A stretch of DNA of 64,000 nucleotides from Phaseolus vulgaris. Its lineage: Eukaryota > Streptophyta > Magnoliopsida > Fabales > Fabaceae. The stretch lies in contig NC_023756.2 of assembly GCF_000499845.2 (NCBI RefSeq), forward strand, positions 40,176,579-40,240,578, in the 5' to 3' direction. The notes under the pieces were generated by a model. The model ran no database searches. It saw only the letters and a list, made by a program, of their open reading frames with translations, and was not told where the DNA came from. A program made the translations under genes and the position numbers. The stretch's first letter is position 1. The number at the start of each line of letters is the position of its first letter. Below, piece after piece: positions 12,166-23,396 of this stretch.

Positions 12166-12540
12166 GTTGAAGAGTTGACTTGGTATGTAAGCCAACACCC
12201 AAGTCAAATACTCTAAGCAAGAGAAATTGTTGAAGAGTTGACCTAGTGTGTAAGCCAACACCCAAGTCAGATACTTTAAGCAAGAGAAATTGTTGAAGAA
12301 TTGACCTGGTGTGTAAGCCAAGACCCAAGTCAGATACTTTAAGCAAAATAAATTGTTGAAGAGTTGACTTGGTGCGTAAGCCAACACCTAGGTGAGACAC
12401 TCTACGCCAAAGAAATCATTAAAGAGTCGACTTGATGTGTGAGCCAACACCCAAGTCAGATACGCTAAGCGAAGGAAACAGTGAAGAGTAGACTTGGTGT
12501 GGAAGTTAACACCCAAGTCAGATACTCTATAAACAAATCA
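12166..12540. repeat. 63-bp tandem array (about six units) in the Tat-1 3' noncoding region
   Basis: The anchor agagttgac (with variants) falls at 12171, 12234, 12297, 12360, 12423 and 12485, so the period is 63, 63, 63, 63 and 62 bp. The unit contains gtaagccaacacccaagtcag. Because 63 is a multiple of three, an open frame runs through it on the minus strand with a 21-residue period, which is an arithmetic by-product. Known: 3' regions of Tat/Ogre elements often hold such arrays and can seed satellite DNA. Confidence 0.9.
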
Positions 12541-12991
12541 CTCTTAATGTGAGGGGGAAAAGATCGAGCTTGAAAAACGGGTGGTTCTCTAAGCATGGAG
12601 GCCCTGTTTCGCAAGGTTGAGATGCATGTTCCCTGCTTAAGTAGTCAAATAACATCCAAGCAAGTTAAGAGATTCTTTGCGGCCAGAGGGTATGAGTCAC
12701 CCACAGGTTAGCTCTTCTAGAGCATTGTGATTTTCCATGCTTTATTAGTGCATTACGTTTAGTGTTGTTTTGGTAGTTTTTATACCATTGCTAGATGGTA
12801 AGTCCATGCTAATCGTGTTTCATTAAAGCAAGTAGTGAGATATGCATTGTTGATACACTAGTCGAAGTTTACCAAGGCTAAAAAGTTAAATTGGGAAAAC
12901 GAAAGGCTATGTGTAGCATAATACATAGGAGTACTTAATAAGTTAATATTATTCAAAGTGCTACTAAAGGAAGTAAGTTACATAAAGAACA

Positions 12992-14695
12992 TTACTCTTC
13001 CACGAGCTGCCCATCTACCACAGTTTTGCTTGGACCAAGCTGAGAGAAGTCCATCTCAAAATAGATTCTCGAGGCTTGTGCGACGGCATATTCAAAGCTC
13101 GCCAGGTATGACTTAGCAGCGTCATCAGTGAGGGCTTCCCTCTCCTTAACCAACTCCTCATCCTTCTGAGCCAGTCCCTCTTTAAGCCTTTCAACCTCAG
13201 TCAAGAGTTTCACATTCTTTTTAGATAAGTATAAGGCCTCCTTGGACTTTTCAATCATGAGAGCCTTAACTTCTTGTTGTGATTGCTGGAATTCCTCATG
13301 AAGCTTCATCATTTCTCACTTTAGGTTTCCAACTTGTTGAAGGAGCTCAGTAACCTCATGGGACTTCTTCTCAACCGACCCATTCCACTCTTTCAATTTG
13401 GAGATGGCCAAGAAACTTGTAGCCAGTGCCTGCCCCATTTGCCTCATGGCCTCCCCCACCAAGCGATCCTCCTCGATGCCAATCAGCTTCTCCTTGGTCT
13501 TGTTGAGCAGAAGGACCTTCTCAAGAAAAGAATGAGTGTCCAAGCTTGGGTCCCACAGTCCCTCTTTCTAGACACTCGTGCCCTCGTCTTCTTGCACCAC
13601 TACCATGTCACGAGGTGGGGATGGGCTTGGCGAAGAAGCCTTGTGGGAGGGAGCACGTCCGTCTAATGTAGAGATCTTTGAAGGGGCAGTTGCGGTCTTC
13701 CTCCTCCTTTTAAAAATTGGTCTAGAGTAGGTCTCCTTGTCGCCTTCGATAAGGGTTAGAGCTACGTTGACAACAACTTTGAGCTTAAGATCCTGAGCTG
13801 GGGGCGCTTGGGCAACTGCTTTCATCTTCTTGGCCCTTTTTGCCAAATCCTTTTTGTTGATCTGGGGCAGCATGTTGTCTACAAAAAAGTGAAAGAGAAA
13901 TTCAGAAACAATAATCAGGTCATCATCATTGAGAGTAGAGGATGAGAGGTACCAATGTACGCTTTTAGTCCCCCTGGGGAGAACTTTTGACTTATGAGAG
14001 TGGTCGTGTCAAAAACCACCTTTCAGCTGGAGAAGAAATGACAAACCTCCTAATCACGCTGTGAGATGCTTTCCAGGCACCGAGCACCTTGGAAGGTTGG
14101 TTTCTTGGTCCAATATAAAGGAAACTCATCTAGAAGAGTTGGGTCCCTCTTATTGTAGTGCATCTTCAAGAATTTATCCTTGAAACCTTTATAAGACTGT
14201 TGGAAGAGTGATAACAATGCTCTCCCAGCCACTCCGTTGAATGAAACCCAAAGTTGGTGGCTTAGACGTTTGGCCTCAAAGAAATATAGAAAAACTTCCA
14301 TAGATGGAAAAAGGCCAAACTGGGTGTAAAGAATAGAGAAACCTTGAACGAATGCCCAACTATTTTGGATGTAGCTGGGCAGGGGCCATATTGATCTCTA
14401 TGAGAAGTTCTTTTTTGAAATTTAATAAGGGTAAACGAAGGAGAATCCTTTTGAAGATTGTGGCATAAAAATAACAAAAAGGAACATCAGGGTCCAATGA
14501 CTCATTGCAACAGACAGACTCATCCTCTCTACACAGGATTACCTTAAGGGTTGTATCGTTCTCTCTACCAAAAAGGCACTTCTTTTGACATTCGTTTTTC
14601 ATATAGGCCATTATTTGTTCATGAGAGGTGTATATCGAGACTTCTTCAAATAGGTTCTCGGGTGCTCAGGGATACATAGTTTGGTAATCCATCAT
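12992..14695 (-). pseudogene. Tat-1 antisense ORF: putative gypsy-type transposon domain protein with coiled coil
   Basis: Reads against gag-pol. Pieces in order: N part from a double ATG at 14695; a conserved block with MAPAQLHPK, GVAGRALLSLFQQ and GFKDKFLKMHYNK (14611-14050); a probable 74-bp intron 13879-13952 (GT on exon side, TTTTTTGTAG acceptor, phase preserved); a basic linker; then a heptad-rich C part (LLTEVERLKEGLAQKDEELV) ending VVDGQLVEE at 12992. Lesions: stops near 14668, 14040, 14010, 13568 and 13316 and an extra A near 14366. It matches the family annotated in plants as putative gypsy type transposon domain (Pfam Transposase_28) by recall, not search. Role unknown. Tat-2 carries a homologue. 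Confidence 0.75.
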
Positions 14696-15359
14696 ATAGA
14701 GTATCTAGAAATACAAACAACAAGCAAATGCAGACGCACATTTAGGCATACATACAGGTAAAGAAAACCACAATCAAAGTTGCATTTCAGATTCAAGTGA
14801 AGCTATTAGCAAAGATAACGACAAGTGTAAGCAGAAAAATATGAATCCAAAATAGACCTAGCTCAGGTGGTATGATCGCAACAAATATTCCAAACAAGTC
14901 ATCATGCAAACAATAGAGTAATGGTTTGGGTAAGAGAAAGTACGTTGTTTCAAGGAGCAATTGAAAGCAAGGAGGTTTCCTAGGTTGGTGAAGGAGGCGT
15001 AGAGAGTTGGAAAGGGCGCGAAAGCTCAGTGCTCGGTGGTTGGATCTTGATGCATGGCACAGGCAGGTCAGCTTGGTTGTTGGACCATGTGATTGGGCCC
15101 CGGTTGGACAAGTAAAGTCGTTTCAGTATAATTAAGGTAACCTTTTGTACGTAAAGGCAAGAGGGTTAACAAAGGATATTTGTGGACCTAAGGGTGCGTT
15201 TAGCGTGCATGAGGTCTAGGAAAAGTAAATATTTCCATTCAAACCTAAGACCATGTGTCTTAGGACATGTAGAGGTTAGGTTGCATGTATAGTAAAAGAT
15301 AACGTAGCACCATGAGTAGGATGCCCACGTAAGCAGAATGTACCCCTGATGTTGGCACA
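14696..15359. other. Tat-1 internal sequence without recognised content
   Basis: Lies between the start of the antisense ORF and the 3' LTR. It would contain any promoter of that antisense gene. No coding likeness, tandem repeat or clear purine tract was seen. Confidence 0.5.
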
Positions 15360-15768
15360 TGAGTTAGTACCGTGGTGGTTATTCTATTATTATTTTATGC
15401 ATTCTTGGGAGGAAAGATTCATTTTTGTTGTAGCACCTTGACAGAAGGCGCCCTTGAACAGAATGGATTTTCTCTTGTTGAGTATGCTTTCAGTTGAGAT
15501 TAGATTCTCGTGATAGAAAGTTGTTACAAGAGGTAAGTTATAAAATGGACTAGAGACCTCAAGTAAAGGTACGTTGTTTCTAAGATTGAAACTGAATACT
15601 TCTTGATTTTTAGTAAGACATTTACTTGATCATTGGAGTGCAATCAACATGTAGGACCCCCTCTGTTTCAATGGAGCTACGTTCAAGAGTCACAAGAGTA
15701 AAGGACGGATTCGTGAAGAGACAAAAGGAACTAGAGCTTGTCATCAGAGTCAACCGGCAAGCAGGTCA
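15360..15768 (+). repeat. Tat-1 3' LTR
   Basis: Partner of 6080-6492, with the same gene-side motifs and end (ggtca). Many scattered substitutions relative to the 5' LTR indicate an old insertion. Confidence 0.85.
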
Positions 15769-15899
15769 AAACAATATATAATCAATATTCAAAATATATA
15801 ATTTGATCAATACTATTTATTACACCATTTATTTAAAAGCTTCAAATAATTTATAAAATTAAATTATTTTAGACCAATAAATAATTTAATAACTAAAAT

Positions 15900-17800
15900 T
15901 CTTATTAATATTGTTTTGCTTTGCATATATAGATATCTATAGTATATTTAAATTTGTTATTATTATACCTATATATGGAATTATCTTCTTTAATTTCTCT
16001 CAAATTTTTTTCCTATTTTATCCTTATATCAATATTTGATTTTATTTCATTATCATGGACATTGCGTCATTTTCTATTTTTTCAAAATTTTAAATTTTTA
16101 AATTTTGAAATTCTAAAGCCTTTTCAAAACACTTCCAAATTTTCTATATTTTTAAATTTTCCAAACCCTAAAAGCCTTTTCGGAATACTTCAAAATTCAA
16201 AATTATAAATTTTCAAAATTTTAAATTTTCTACTTTTTAAAATTTCAGATTTCAAATTTTGAATTTTTAAGTTTTCAAATTTTTAAATTTTTAAATTTTC
16301 AAAATATTTCTCTCTTTAACTTTCCTCAAATTTTTTCTATTTTATCCTTATATCAATATTTAATTTAATTTTATTATTATGGTTATTGTGTCATTTTATT
16401 TCTTATTTCATTATTTTAAATTTTTCAAATTTTCAAACTTTAAAGTCTTTTTGGAAACATTTCAAATTTTCAAAAAATTTTAAATTTTCAAACTTTGTAA
16501 ATTTTCAAATTTTCAAATTTTCAAATTTTGAATTTGATATTTTTAAATTTTCAAATTTTTAAATTTAATTTATAAACCCATTAAACCTCTTTTTTATTTT
16601 CTATTTTCATATTCAAAATATCATAAGTAGTAGTTTTGTCCTAGGAACCACGAAATCAACCAATAAGTACTGTTTTTCAATGGCTTATGGACCGTTAGCG
16701 CTGGCAAATTCGTAAGTATGTATATAATTATCGTTTTTTTTTTCTTATAATAATTTACAAAACCATTCATGAACAACGATTCCCCATCGTCGACATTTTT
16801 TATTATGTACTTACTTATTGTCGAATTAATTATTATATTTTTTGTTTTTTGTTTATAATATCATATGAGCGAATTTCTCATTTGGTAAAGAAATATGTGA
16901 GGCTTTCCAAAGCATTCTCCGAGAGAAAGTGGTCAATTTTTACTTTTCTTGATTGCCATAACCCGATAAACCGTGAACTCCCTTATCCACCACACTTCAT
17001 TATATCTAGAACGTACTTTAAAAATTTTCAAAATATTCTTCTCTTTTAACTTCCCTCAATTTGTTTTTCTATTTTATCCTTATATCAATATTTTATTTTA
17101 TTTCATTATTATGGACATTGCGTCATTTCTTATTTTTCAAAAATTTTAAATTTTAAATTTTAAATTTTTTTAAATTTTAAATTTTCAAAATTTTAAATTT
17201 TTCAAATTTTCAAATTTTTAATTTTTTCAAAATTTTAAACCCTAAAGCCTTTTTCCAAACACTTCAAAATTTAAAAATTTTAAATTTTCAAAATTTTTAA
17301 ATTTTAAATTTTTTAACTTTTAAACCCTAAAGCCTTTTCGAAACACTTTTCAATTTTTTAAATTTTCAAAATTTAAATTATTTAAATTTTTAAATTTAAA
17401 ACTAAACTGAAGGCTTTATAAACCCATCAAACCTCTTTTTCGTTTTTTATTTTCATATTCAAAATATCAGAAGTTGTAGTTTCGTTCCAGGAACCACAAA
17501 ATCAACTAGTAAGTACTGATTTCAATTGCTTCTGCATCATTGGCGCTGGAAAATTCATATGTATATAATTATTGTTTTTTGTTTCTTATAATAATGGTAA
17601 AATCATTCCATTAACAACGATTCTCCATTTTCTGTTTCGTCGACATTCTTTTATGTACTTACTTGCTGTATAATTAATTATTATATTTTTTGCTTCTTGT
17701 TTATAATATCAGATGAGCGAATTTTTCATTTGGTGAAGGAATATGTGAGGCTTTCCAAAGAGAGAAAGTGGCCAATTTTTGCTTTCTCATTCAAGAACTA
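15900..17800. repeat. AT-rich dispersed repeat family with ~848-bp tandem duplication
   Basis: Long runs of aaattttcaaaattt-type sequence. The header ttatccttatatcaatattt followed by a cattgcgtcatt block recurs near 16020, 16345 and 17075, and again near 62875, 63020 and 63385. Two non-AT-rich blocks are duplicated at an offset of ~848: caggaaccac...taagtactg (16640 and 17487) and gagcgaattt...gaggctttccaaag (16867 and 17715). No protein is recognised. Headers with this look are seen at ends of Helitron-like elements, but no diagnostic terminus was found. Confidence 0.55.
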
Positions 17801-18335
17801 AAATTATTTTTGTATTTTAATAATAAAAATCACATAAACTAAAAATATATTTAAATTATACTTAAATATGTTTTTTTAAACATTATCATATTTTACATAT
17901 TTATTTTCATATTTTGCAAAATATTTTCTGAAGATATTTTTTTATTTAGGCTATCTATTTTTTGTCACATACTTATTATTTGTTTTAATTTTTATTTCAT
18001 ATATCAATATTGTTTGGTGCTTCTGATAACTTATTGCTTTCGTTTACCACTCATAGAAAAAAGGTAAACTGTAATTATTGTTGTGTGTATGTTTGGTTTG
18101 CATTAGTGATTTGTCATTAAAATTATTAACACTTGCTTTTGATGTGTACTATAATACTATTATTTGGTATTTTTTAATTTTTTATGAAAGTGTTTTCATA
18201 ATTTGTTTTGCTTTTAGTTTTGATTTATATTTTAGAATCTTTTACATAATTTTTTTAATGTTTATTAATTTTATACATTTTAATAGATTACATAAAAAAT
18301 GGAAAATATAAGTGTAAAACATTAACACTAGAACG
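17801..18335. other. AT-rich spacer
   Basis: No gene, RNA or transposon end recognised. The open frame at 18078-18311 is a low-complexity Phe/Ile/Leu string without protein likeness. Confidence 0.5.
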
Positions 18336-18339
18336 ACAA

Positions 18340-18485
18340 AGCCAAACTTAAAGCTAAATATTGCAAATAGAAGACGAAGAATGACCATTCAACAAAGGAC
18401 AAATGAGCTATCTACACAAAGTATAACTTATAGAGAAAGGAGATTTTAATCTATTCGACATTTGGCTCGATCAATCAATAATGCA
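18340..18485 (+). other. Possible Helitron Rep N-terminal exon remnant
   Basis: One frame gives an Arg-rich start (NRRRRMTIQQRTNELSTQ) followed by RERR and, after a stop, SIRHLARSINNAG just before a splice-donor-like ggtaac. The basic, Gln/Glu/Arg-rich character resembles the N-terminal region of plant Helitron replicase proteins and sits beside the AT-rich repeats. Resemblance is from memory and weak; it may be chance. Confidence 0.25.
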
Positions 18486-18689
18486 GGTAACAAAAATGTT
18501 ATATATAAAAAAAATTGGAAAGTTTTTTGTTAAAGAAAGAGTGGTGGATATATGGTTAGAAAAATATTTAAGACGAATTATAAATAAAAGATTATTGATA
18601 TTGGAAATTATCACTTAATTAATGCAGTTTTATGAACACTATGTACATTGCTGCTTTCGAACAGAAACAAAAGTAAAAACAAAAACTAG

Positions 18690-20493
18690 AGATCGCATTG
18701 ATTCAGGGGGAGAGATTCCTCAATGGATAGATCTTGATCAAATAGACCAATAGACAGATTCTGCTCACCCAGTTCCTGACCAGACTGATGAACAAGCAGA
18801 TCATGATCAAATAATGTTAGACCCTCAAATACAAAAAGAACTTGAGCCTTTAGAGCAACAAATGCAATTTGAATTGAGACGCTCTGAAAGAAAAAGAAAG
18901 CAATTATCAAAGTATCTCGAAGAAGATTATATTACTTTGAAAGATAGTGGTGAACCTCAAAATTTCTCAGAGGCTATGGAGTCATTTGAGAAAGGGGAGT
19001 GGATCAAAGTCATGGAAGAAGAGATGAACTCTTTACATGAGAACCATACTTATGATCTGGTGGACCTACCTAAAGGAAGAAAAGCCTTGAAAAAAAATGG
19101 ATGTATAGGCTTAAAACTGAAGAAGGAAGCTCGAGACCAAGGTACAAAGCTCGAATTGTTGTGAAAGGGTGGAATCAAAAGAAATAAGTTGATTTTGATG
19201 AGATATTCTCACCAGTGGTTAAGTATTCCTGCATAAGAGTAGCATTGGGTATAACATCTATCCTAGACCTAGAAGTTGAACAACTTGATGTCAAAACAAC
19301 TTTCCTACATGGAGACATCAAAGAAGAAATCTATATGCAGCAGCCCGAAGGCTACGAAGAACTAGATAAGGAACATTTAGTGTGTCATCTGAAGAAGAGT
19401 TTGTATGGTCTGAAACAAGCACCCAAACAATGATATAAGAAGTTTGAATCCCTCATGACCAAACACAATTTCAAGAAGACAACTACTGACCATTGTGTGT
19501 TCATCAAGAGGTATGGAGATGGAAACTTTATTATCCTACTATTATATGTCGATGATATGTTGATCATTGGACAAAGTAAAACCAAGATTGCTATTTTGAA
19601 GAATGTTTTAAGCAAGTCTTTTGCCATGAAAGACATAGGTCCTGCAAAACAAATCCTTGGGATGAAGGTTATTAGAGATTGCTCCAAGAAGTTGATATGG
19701 CTATCACAAGAGAAGTACATTGAGAAAGTTCTCAAGAGATTCAACATGGATAAGGCAAAACCTGTCAGTGTTCCACTGGCCAAACATTTCAAGCTAAGCA
19801 CAATGCAATGTTCGACTAATGAAGAAGAAAAGAAAGAGATGAGAGTTCCTTATTTTTCTGTGGTAGGAAGCCTAATGTATGCCATGATTTACACAAGACC
19901 AGATATTGCCCATGTAGTTTGTAATTTGAAAATCCCGGCGAAGAGCACTGGAATGCAGTGAATTGGATATTGAGATATTTTAGGAAAACTACCAAAAAAT
20001 GATTATGTTTTGGTAATGAAGATCCTATGTTGATAGGATACACAAATGTAGACATGGCTAAAGACGTAGATTCCATAAAATCCACATCAGGATATTTAAC
20101 TACTTTTGCATTGTATCTTGGCAATCCAAGTTACAAAGATGTGTTGCTTTATCAACAACTGAAGCAAAGTACATTGTCGCATCTAAAGCTGGCAAAGAGG
20201 TAAAATATATGAAAAATCTCTTGCTTGAATTTGGTCGTGTTCAAGAAAGATATGTTCTCCATTGTGACAACCAAAGTGCAATCTACCTAGCTAAGAATCC
20301 TACATTTCATTCTCGAACAAAGCACATTAATTATCATTATCATTGGATACGAAATGCTTTGGAGGATGAAGAGTTGCAGCTAGAGAAGGTTCATACAAAT
20401 GACAATTGGTCTCACATGATGACTAATGCAATTTCAGCTAAAAAGCTAACAGACGGTTGTAGGCGAGTTGGTTTATTGATACCCCTTAATTAA
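18690..20493 (+). pseudogene. Copia-A RT-RNase H remnant
   Basis: 18814-19164 holds the pre-RT linker and RT start (RRSERKRKQLSKYLEEDY, then FEKGEWIKVMEEEMNSL). 19215-19433 has TTFLHGDIKEEIYMQQPEG. 19455-19961 has the catalytic LLLYVDDMLIIGQ and GSLMYAMIYTRPDIAH. 20209-20493 has the RNase H end CDNQSAIYLAKN and SRTKHINYHYH. Breaks lie near 18750, 19160-19190, 19433 (a stop in place of a Trp-like codon) and 19960-20100. The reading order and motifs are those of Ty1/copia pol; the copy is inactive. Confidence 0.87.
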
Positions 20494-20511
20494 GTCAGGA
20501 AGGGGGACATT

Positions 20512-21027
20512 TGTTGGGAATCCCTCTATATTCTAATGGGGACCATGATCAATTAATCTTGTAACTGATCCATTGAATATATTCAATGATGGTCATTCCA
20601 AAAGTCTTGGAATTATAACTCTCTCTTGAAAATATGATGAACTTTAATTATCCTCTCTCTTTATGTGATAAGCCTTCCTCCCATCCTCTATATAAAGGGA
20701 ACTTGTGAGTGAGGAAGAGAAAAGTAAGCAAGTGAGAAGAGTAACATAGAGAATAAAAGAGAGAGTTGATATCCACCATAGTGTGAGATTAGAAATCCTA
20801 GTGAAAGGCTACAAACATGTTGTATTCCATAATTGCTGGGTGAGATTACATTTTCTGGACTAGGTCCCATAGGTTTTTATTTATCAAGTTGAGAAAGTTT
20901 TTCCACGTTAAAAATTCTCAGAGTCATTATTCTATTTGCTCTATTTTCTATTATTTACTTATTGCTTCCGCAATTGCTATTTTGTATCTACACTAAAAAA
21001 GTAAGATTTAATTCTGATTTTCCAACA
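20512..21027 (+). repeat. Copia-A 3' LTR (516 bp)
   Basis: Begins TGTTGG directly after the polypurine tract and ends CCAACA, a perfect 6-base inverted terminal pair. A tatataaa-type sequence near 20690 fits a promoter in the U3/R area. Confidence 0.85.
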
Positions 21028-22097
21028 ACTCAAAACATCATAGCATACAAAGGACTTCAACATTCAAATTTTCATGCAATTGTCAAAATACAAAATCCAA
21101 ACACATGACGAATACACAATGCAAAAACAAAATTAGATATTTAATATTGTTTATCTTAATGTAAGGTCTCTAGTAAAATATTTAAAAAACGAATTATTTT
21201 CTCATTTTACTATTATTTGGTGTTTTATGCGTTAGTAGTGAATATCTTGTTAGGTTGTAATTAGAGGAAAACGAATCACATCACAAGTTTTTTTAAAATA
21301 ATATTTTAAAAACGAAAAAATTATTTAATTCTATCATTCAAATTTTCATTCTAATATCATGTTTTATTGTTGTAATTAAATAAATAATAAATTTAAATAT
21401 AAAAGACATATTTTTAAATATAAAATAAATATTTTTAATTATATTAATGTGTTGGTATTTTATATGAGAAAATTAGATCAATGTTTGATATTTTTGAAAT
21501 TTCTGTTTATTCAGTTCTACTGGGCCAAATTTTAATTGGATCTATGAACTTGTTGAATGCAAAATTTATTTATATATGTAAACATGTACTACTAGTGGTC
21601 CAGATTGCATTGTTTCTTTAGTGGTCCAGATTGCATTGTTTCCTCCTTTATTCACTTTCTGTTCTTTCCAGGTATCATCTAATCCTTATACCATTCTATT
21701 TTTATCTTATATGTATTGTGTGAATCCTAAATCATTATACTGAATGCTCCAAAAATATTTACTGTTACAACCTCAAGTTTATTGAAATGATTTCACCATG
21801 ATGAATTACTGTTTCAAAGTTTGAAGCTTCGTTACTTACTGTATTCGAGTTTCGCTGTATTTGAGGTATTCTGAGTTCTGAAGCTTAGATTTCCATCACC
21901 TCCTGTATTTAAATTTCGAGTCATTGTATTCGAGATATTTCAAGTTAAAACTTGGATTTCCATCACCATTTATTTCGATGATTAAGAGATGAATGTTGTT
22001 TTTGAATTTACTCCTAAGCAATGTGAAACTATTCACGGAACAAGCCCTCAAGTTAAAGAGAAGAGAATGATGGTTCATATTTGGAACTTTGTTTCGA
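21028..22097. other. Intergenic, with two small local repeats
   Basis: A ~28-base unit containing tggtccagattgcattgttt is repeated at about 21596 and 21622. A ~70-base unit ending ggatttccatcacc-like is repeated around 21830-21970. No gene recognised. Confidence 0.5.
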
Positions 22098-22513
22098 GTT
22101 AAGGGGGTAAAGTGGGGCGGGGCGGCCCGCGGTAAAGTGGTTCAAACCGCTGATCCGTATTAACCTGCTCCGCATAACCCGCGACCCGTGCGGGCCAGCA
22201 GTGAGGCGGGGCAGGCTGGTCCGCAAAAAAATAAAAAATAAAATAAAATAAAATTAATTGACTTGACAACAATGGTCTAGTGGAGGAGTGACAATTTAAG
22301 TGAAAGAAAATTAAGTTTTCACTCAAAATACAATGCAGTTATACTGCCTCCACCACTCCTCTACTTTAAAAAAAAAAATGTGGACCAACCTACAAGTCCG
22401 CGGGCCAATCCGCATGCAGTCCGGGTCATGAAAACCAGTCCGCATTTTGTATGCAGGGCAACCTAAGCGGGGCAGGCTTATGCGGGACGGACCGACCCGC
22501 TTTGTCACCCCTA
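22098..22513. mobile_element. GC-rich fold-back element, MITE-like
   Basis: A compact GC-rich island in AT-rich DNA. The left arm (gggggtaaagtggggcgggg) and the reverse complement of the right arm (ggggtgacaaagcgggtcgg) are imperfect inverted copies, and both arms are full of ccgc/gcgg words. A second inner inverted pair surrounds the centre (agtggaggagtg and ccaccactcctc). No coding capacity, as expected for a non-autonomous fold-back element. The superfamily and target duplication could not be fixed. Confidence 0.6.
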
Positions 22514-23396
22514 GGTCAAATTTATCTCAACGAGTTTAGGATATTTTATTATGGTTATATTAAGTTTTAATTATTTCAATTTAAAAATTTATAATTTTAA
22601 ATTTAGATAAATAATTTATTCAAATTATTTGTCTTATAACAAATCTGTTTTTTTTTTTAAAATATCAATACTAACCTAAAAGTTAGAGATAGTAATTAGA
22701 AGTGAATTAGAAGGGTAATGGGAGACTTAAATGAGAGACTATGATAAATCCAAATGTGAATAAATGCAACTGATAAGCGTAACGGATTTGAAAAATGTAA
22801 ATATGATTTGAATAATTTAAATAAGATTTGACATAGATTTGAATCATCTAATGGAGAAAAATAATAATAACAGGTAAAATAAAATATATAAAAAAATAGA
22901 TGTTTTTTTATTATACTATTTTATTTTAATAAATTAAAACTTAATATTTATATTAATTTTAGTTTTATATTTTTATTTATATAAAAATATATGCATCATT
23001 AGTTTTTATATTTCGTATGTAAACTGAATGAAAAGATATTCACATATTTTTGCAGTGTACTTTAAAATTTAAAATATGAAAATTTAAAATATACATAAAG
23101 ACAAATAGAAACATGGAATAGATAAGTAAACTGAATGATATTTCATTATATATATTATAAATTTATTATTCTTTTCAATGAATACAAACAGTCATATAAC
23201 TTTTAAAAGTAAAATTATAAAAAAAAATATATGTATACTATTTATTAGTATCTATTTACTAATACTTAAATACATAAATAAATCAATAAATAAATAGCAA
23301 CCAAATTCAGTACCATATTTACATAAAAATATATTTTTTTAATGTAAATTATTTGTAATTTGTGTTCATCCTGTAGCAACTAAAGAAGCAAAGCAG
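22514..23396. other. AT-rich spacer, presumed upstream region of the F-box gene
   Basis: A/T-rich with no recognised motif that I can assign. The promoter and 5' leader of the following + strand gene must lie here. Confidence 0.5.

Larger units (their letters stand above)
6080..15768 (+). mobile_element. Tat-1: decayed Ty3/gypsy Tat-lineage LTR retrotransposon
   Basis: Two similar ~410-bp LTRs bracket, in order, a primer-binding-like site, gag, protease, RT, a first RNase H, a second archaeal-type RNase H, integrase, a 63-bp tandem array and an antisense ORF. In established classification the second RNase H between RT-RNaseH and integrase marks the Tat/Ogre group. Every coding part is broken by stops or frameshifts and the LTRs differ at many positions, so it is old and immobile on its own. 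No clean target duplication was found, partly because the left end is blurred by local duplications, and no good polypurine tract is visible before the 3' LTR. Confidence 0.88.
18660..21027 (+). mobile_element. Copia-A: 5'-truncated Ty1/copia retrotransposon
   Basis: Retains the region between integrase and RT, the RT, RNase H, a polypurine tract (aggaagggggacat, about 20497-20510) and a complete 3' LTR. There is no 5' LTR, gag, protease or integrase core in the window, so the left side is deleted. The left edge is approximate. Confidence 0.85.

Noticed and set aside
12095..12400. Minus-strand frames with a 21-residue leucine-rich period, looking like an LRR protein
   Set aside because: Produced by a 63-bp noncoding array; the period being divisible by three keeps all frames open.
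22262..22285. tggtctagtgg word resembling a tRNA A box (possible SINE)
   Set aside because: No B box at the proper distance, no poly-A or T tail, and the surrounding structure is a fold-back element.
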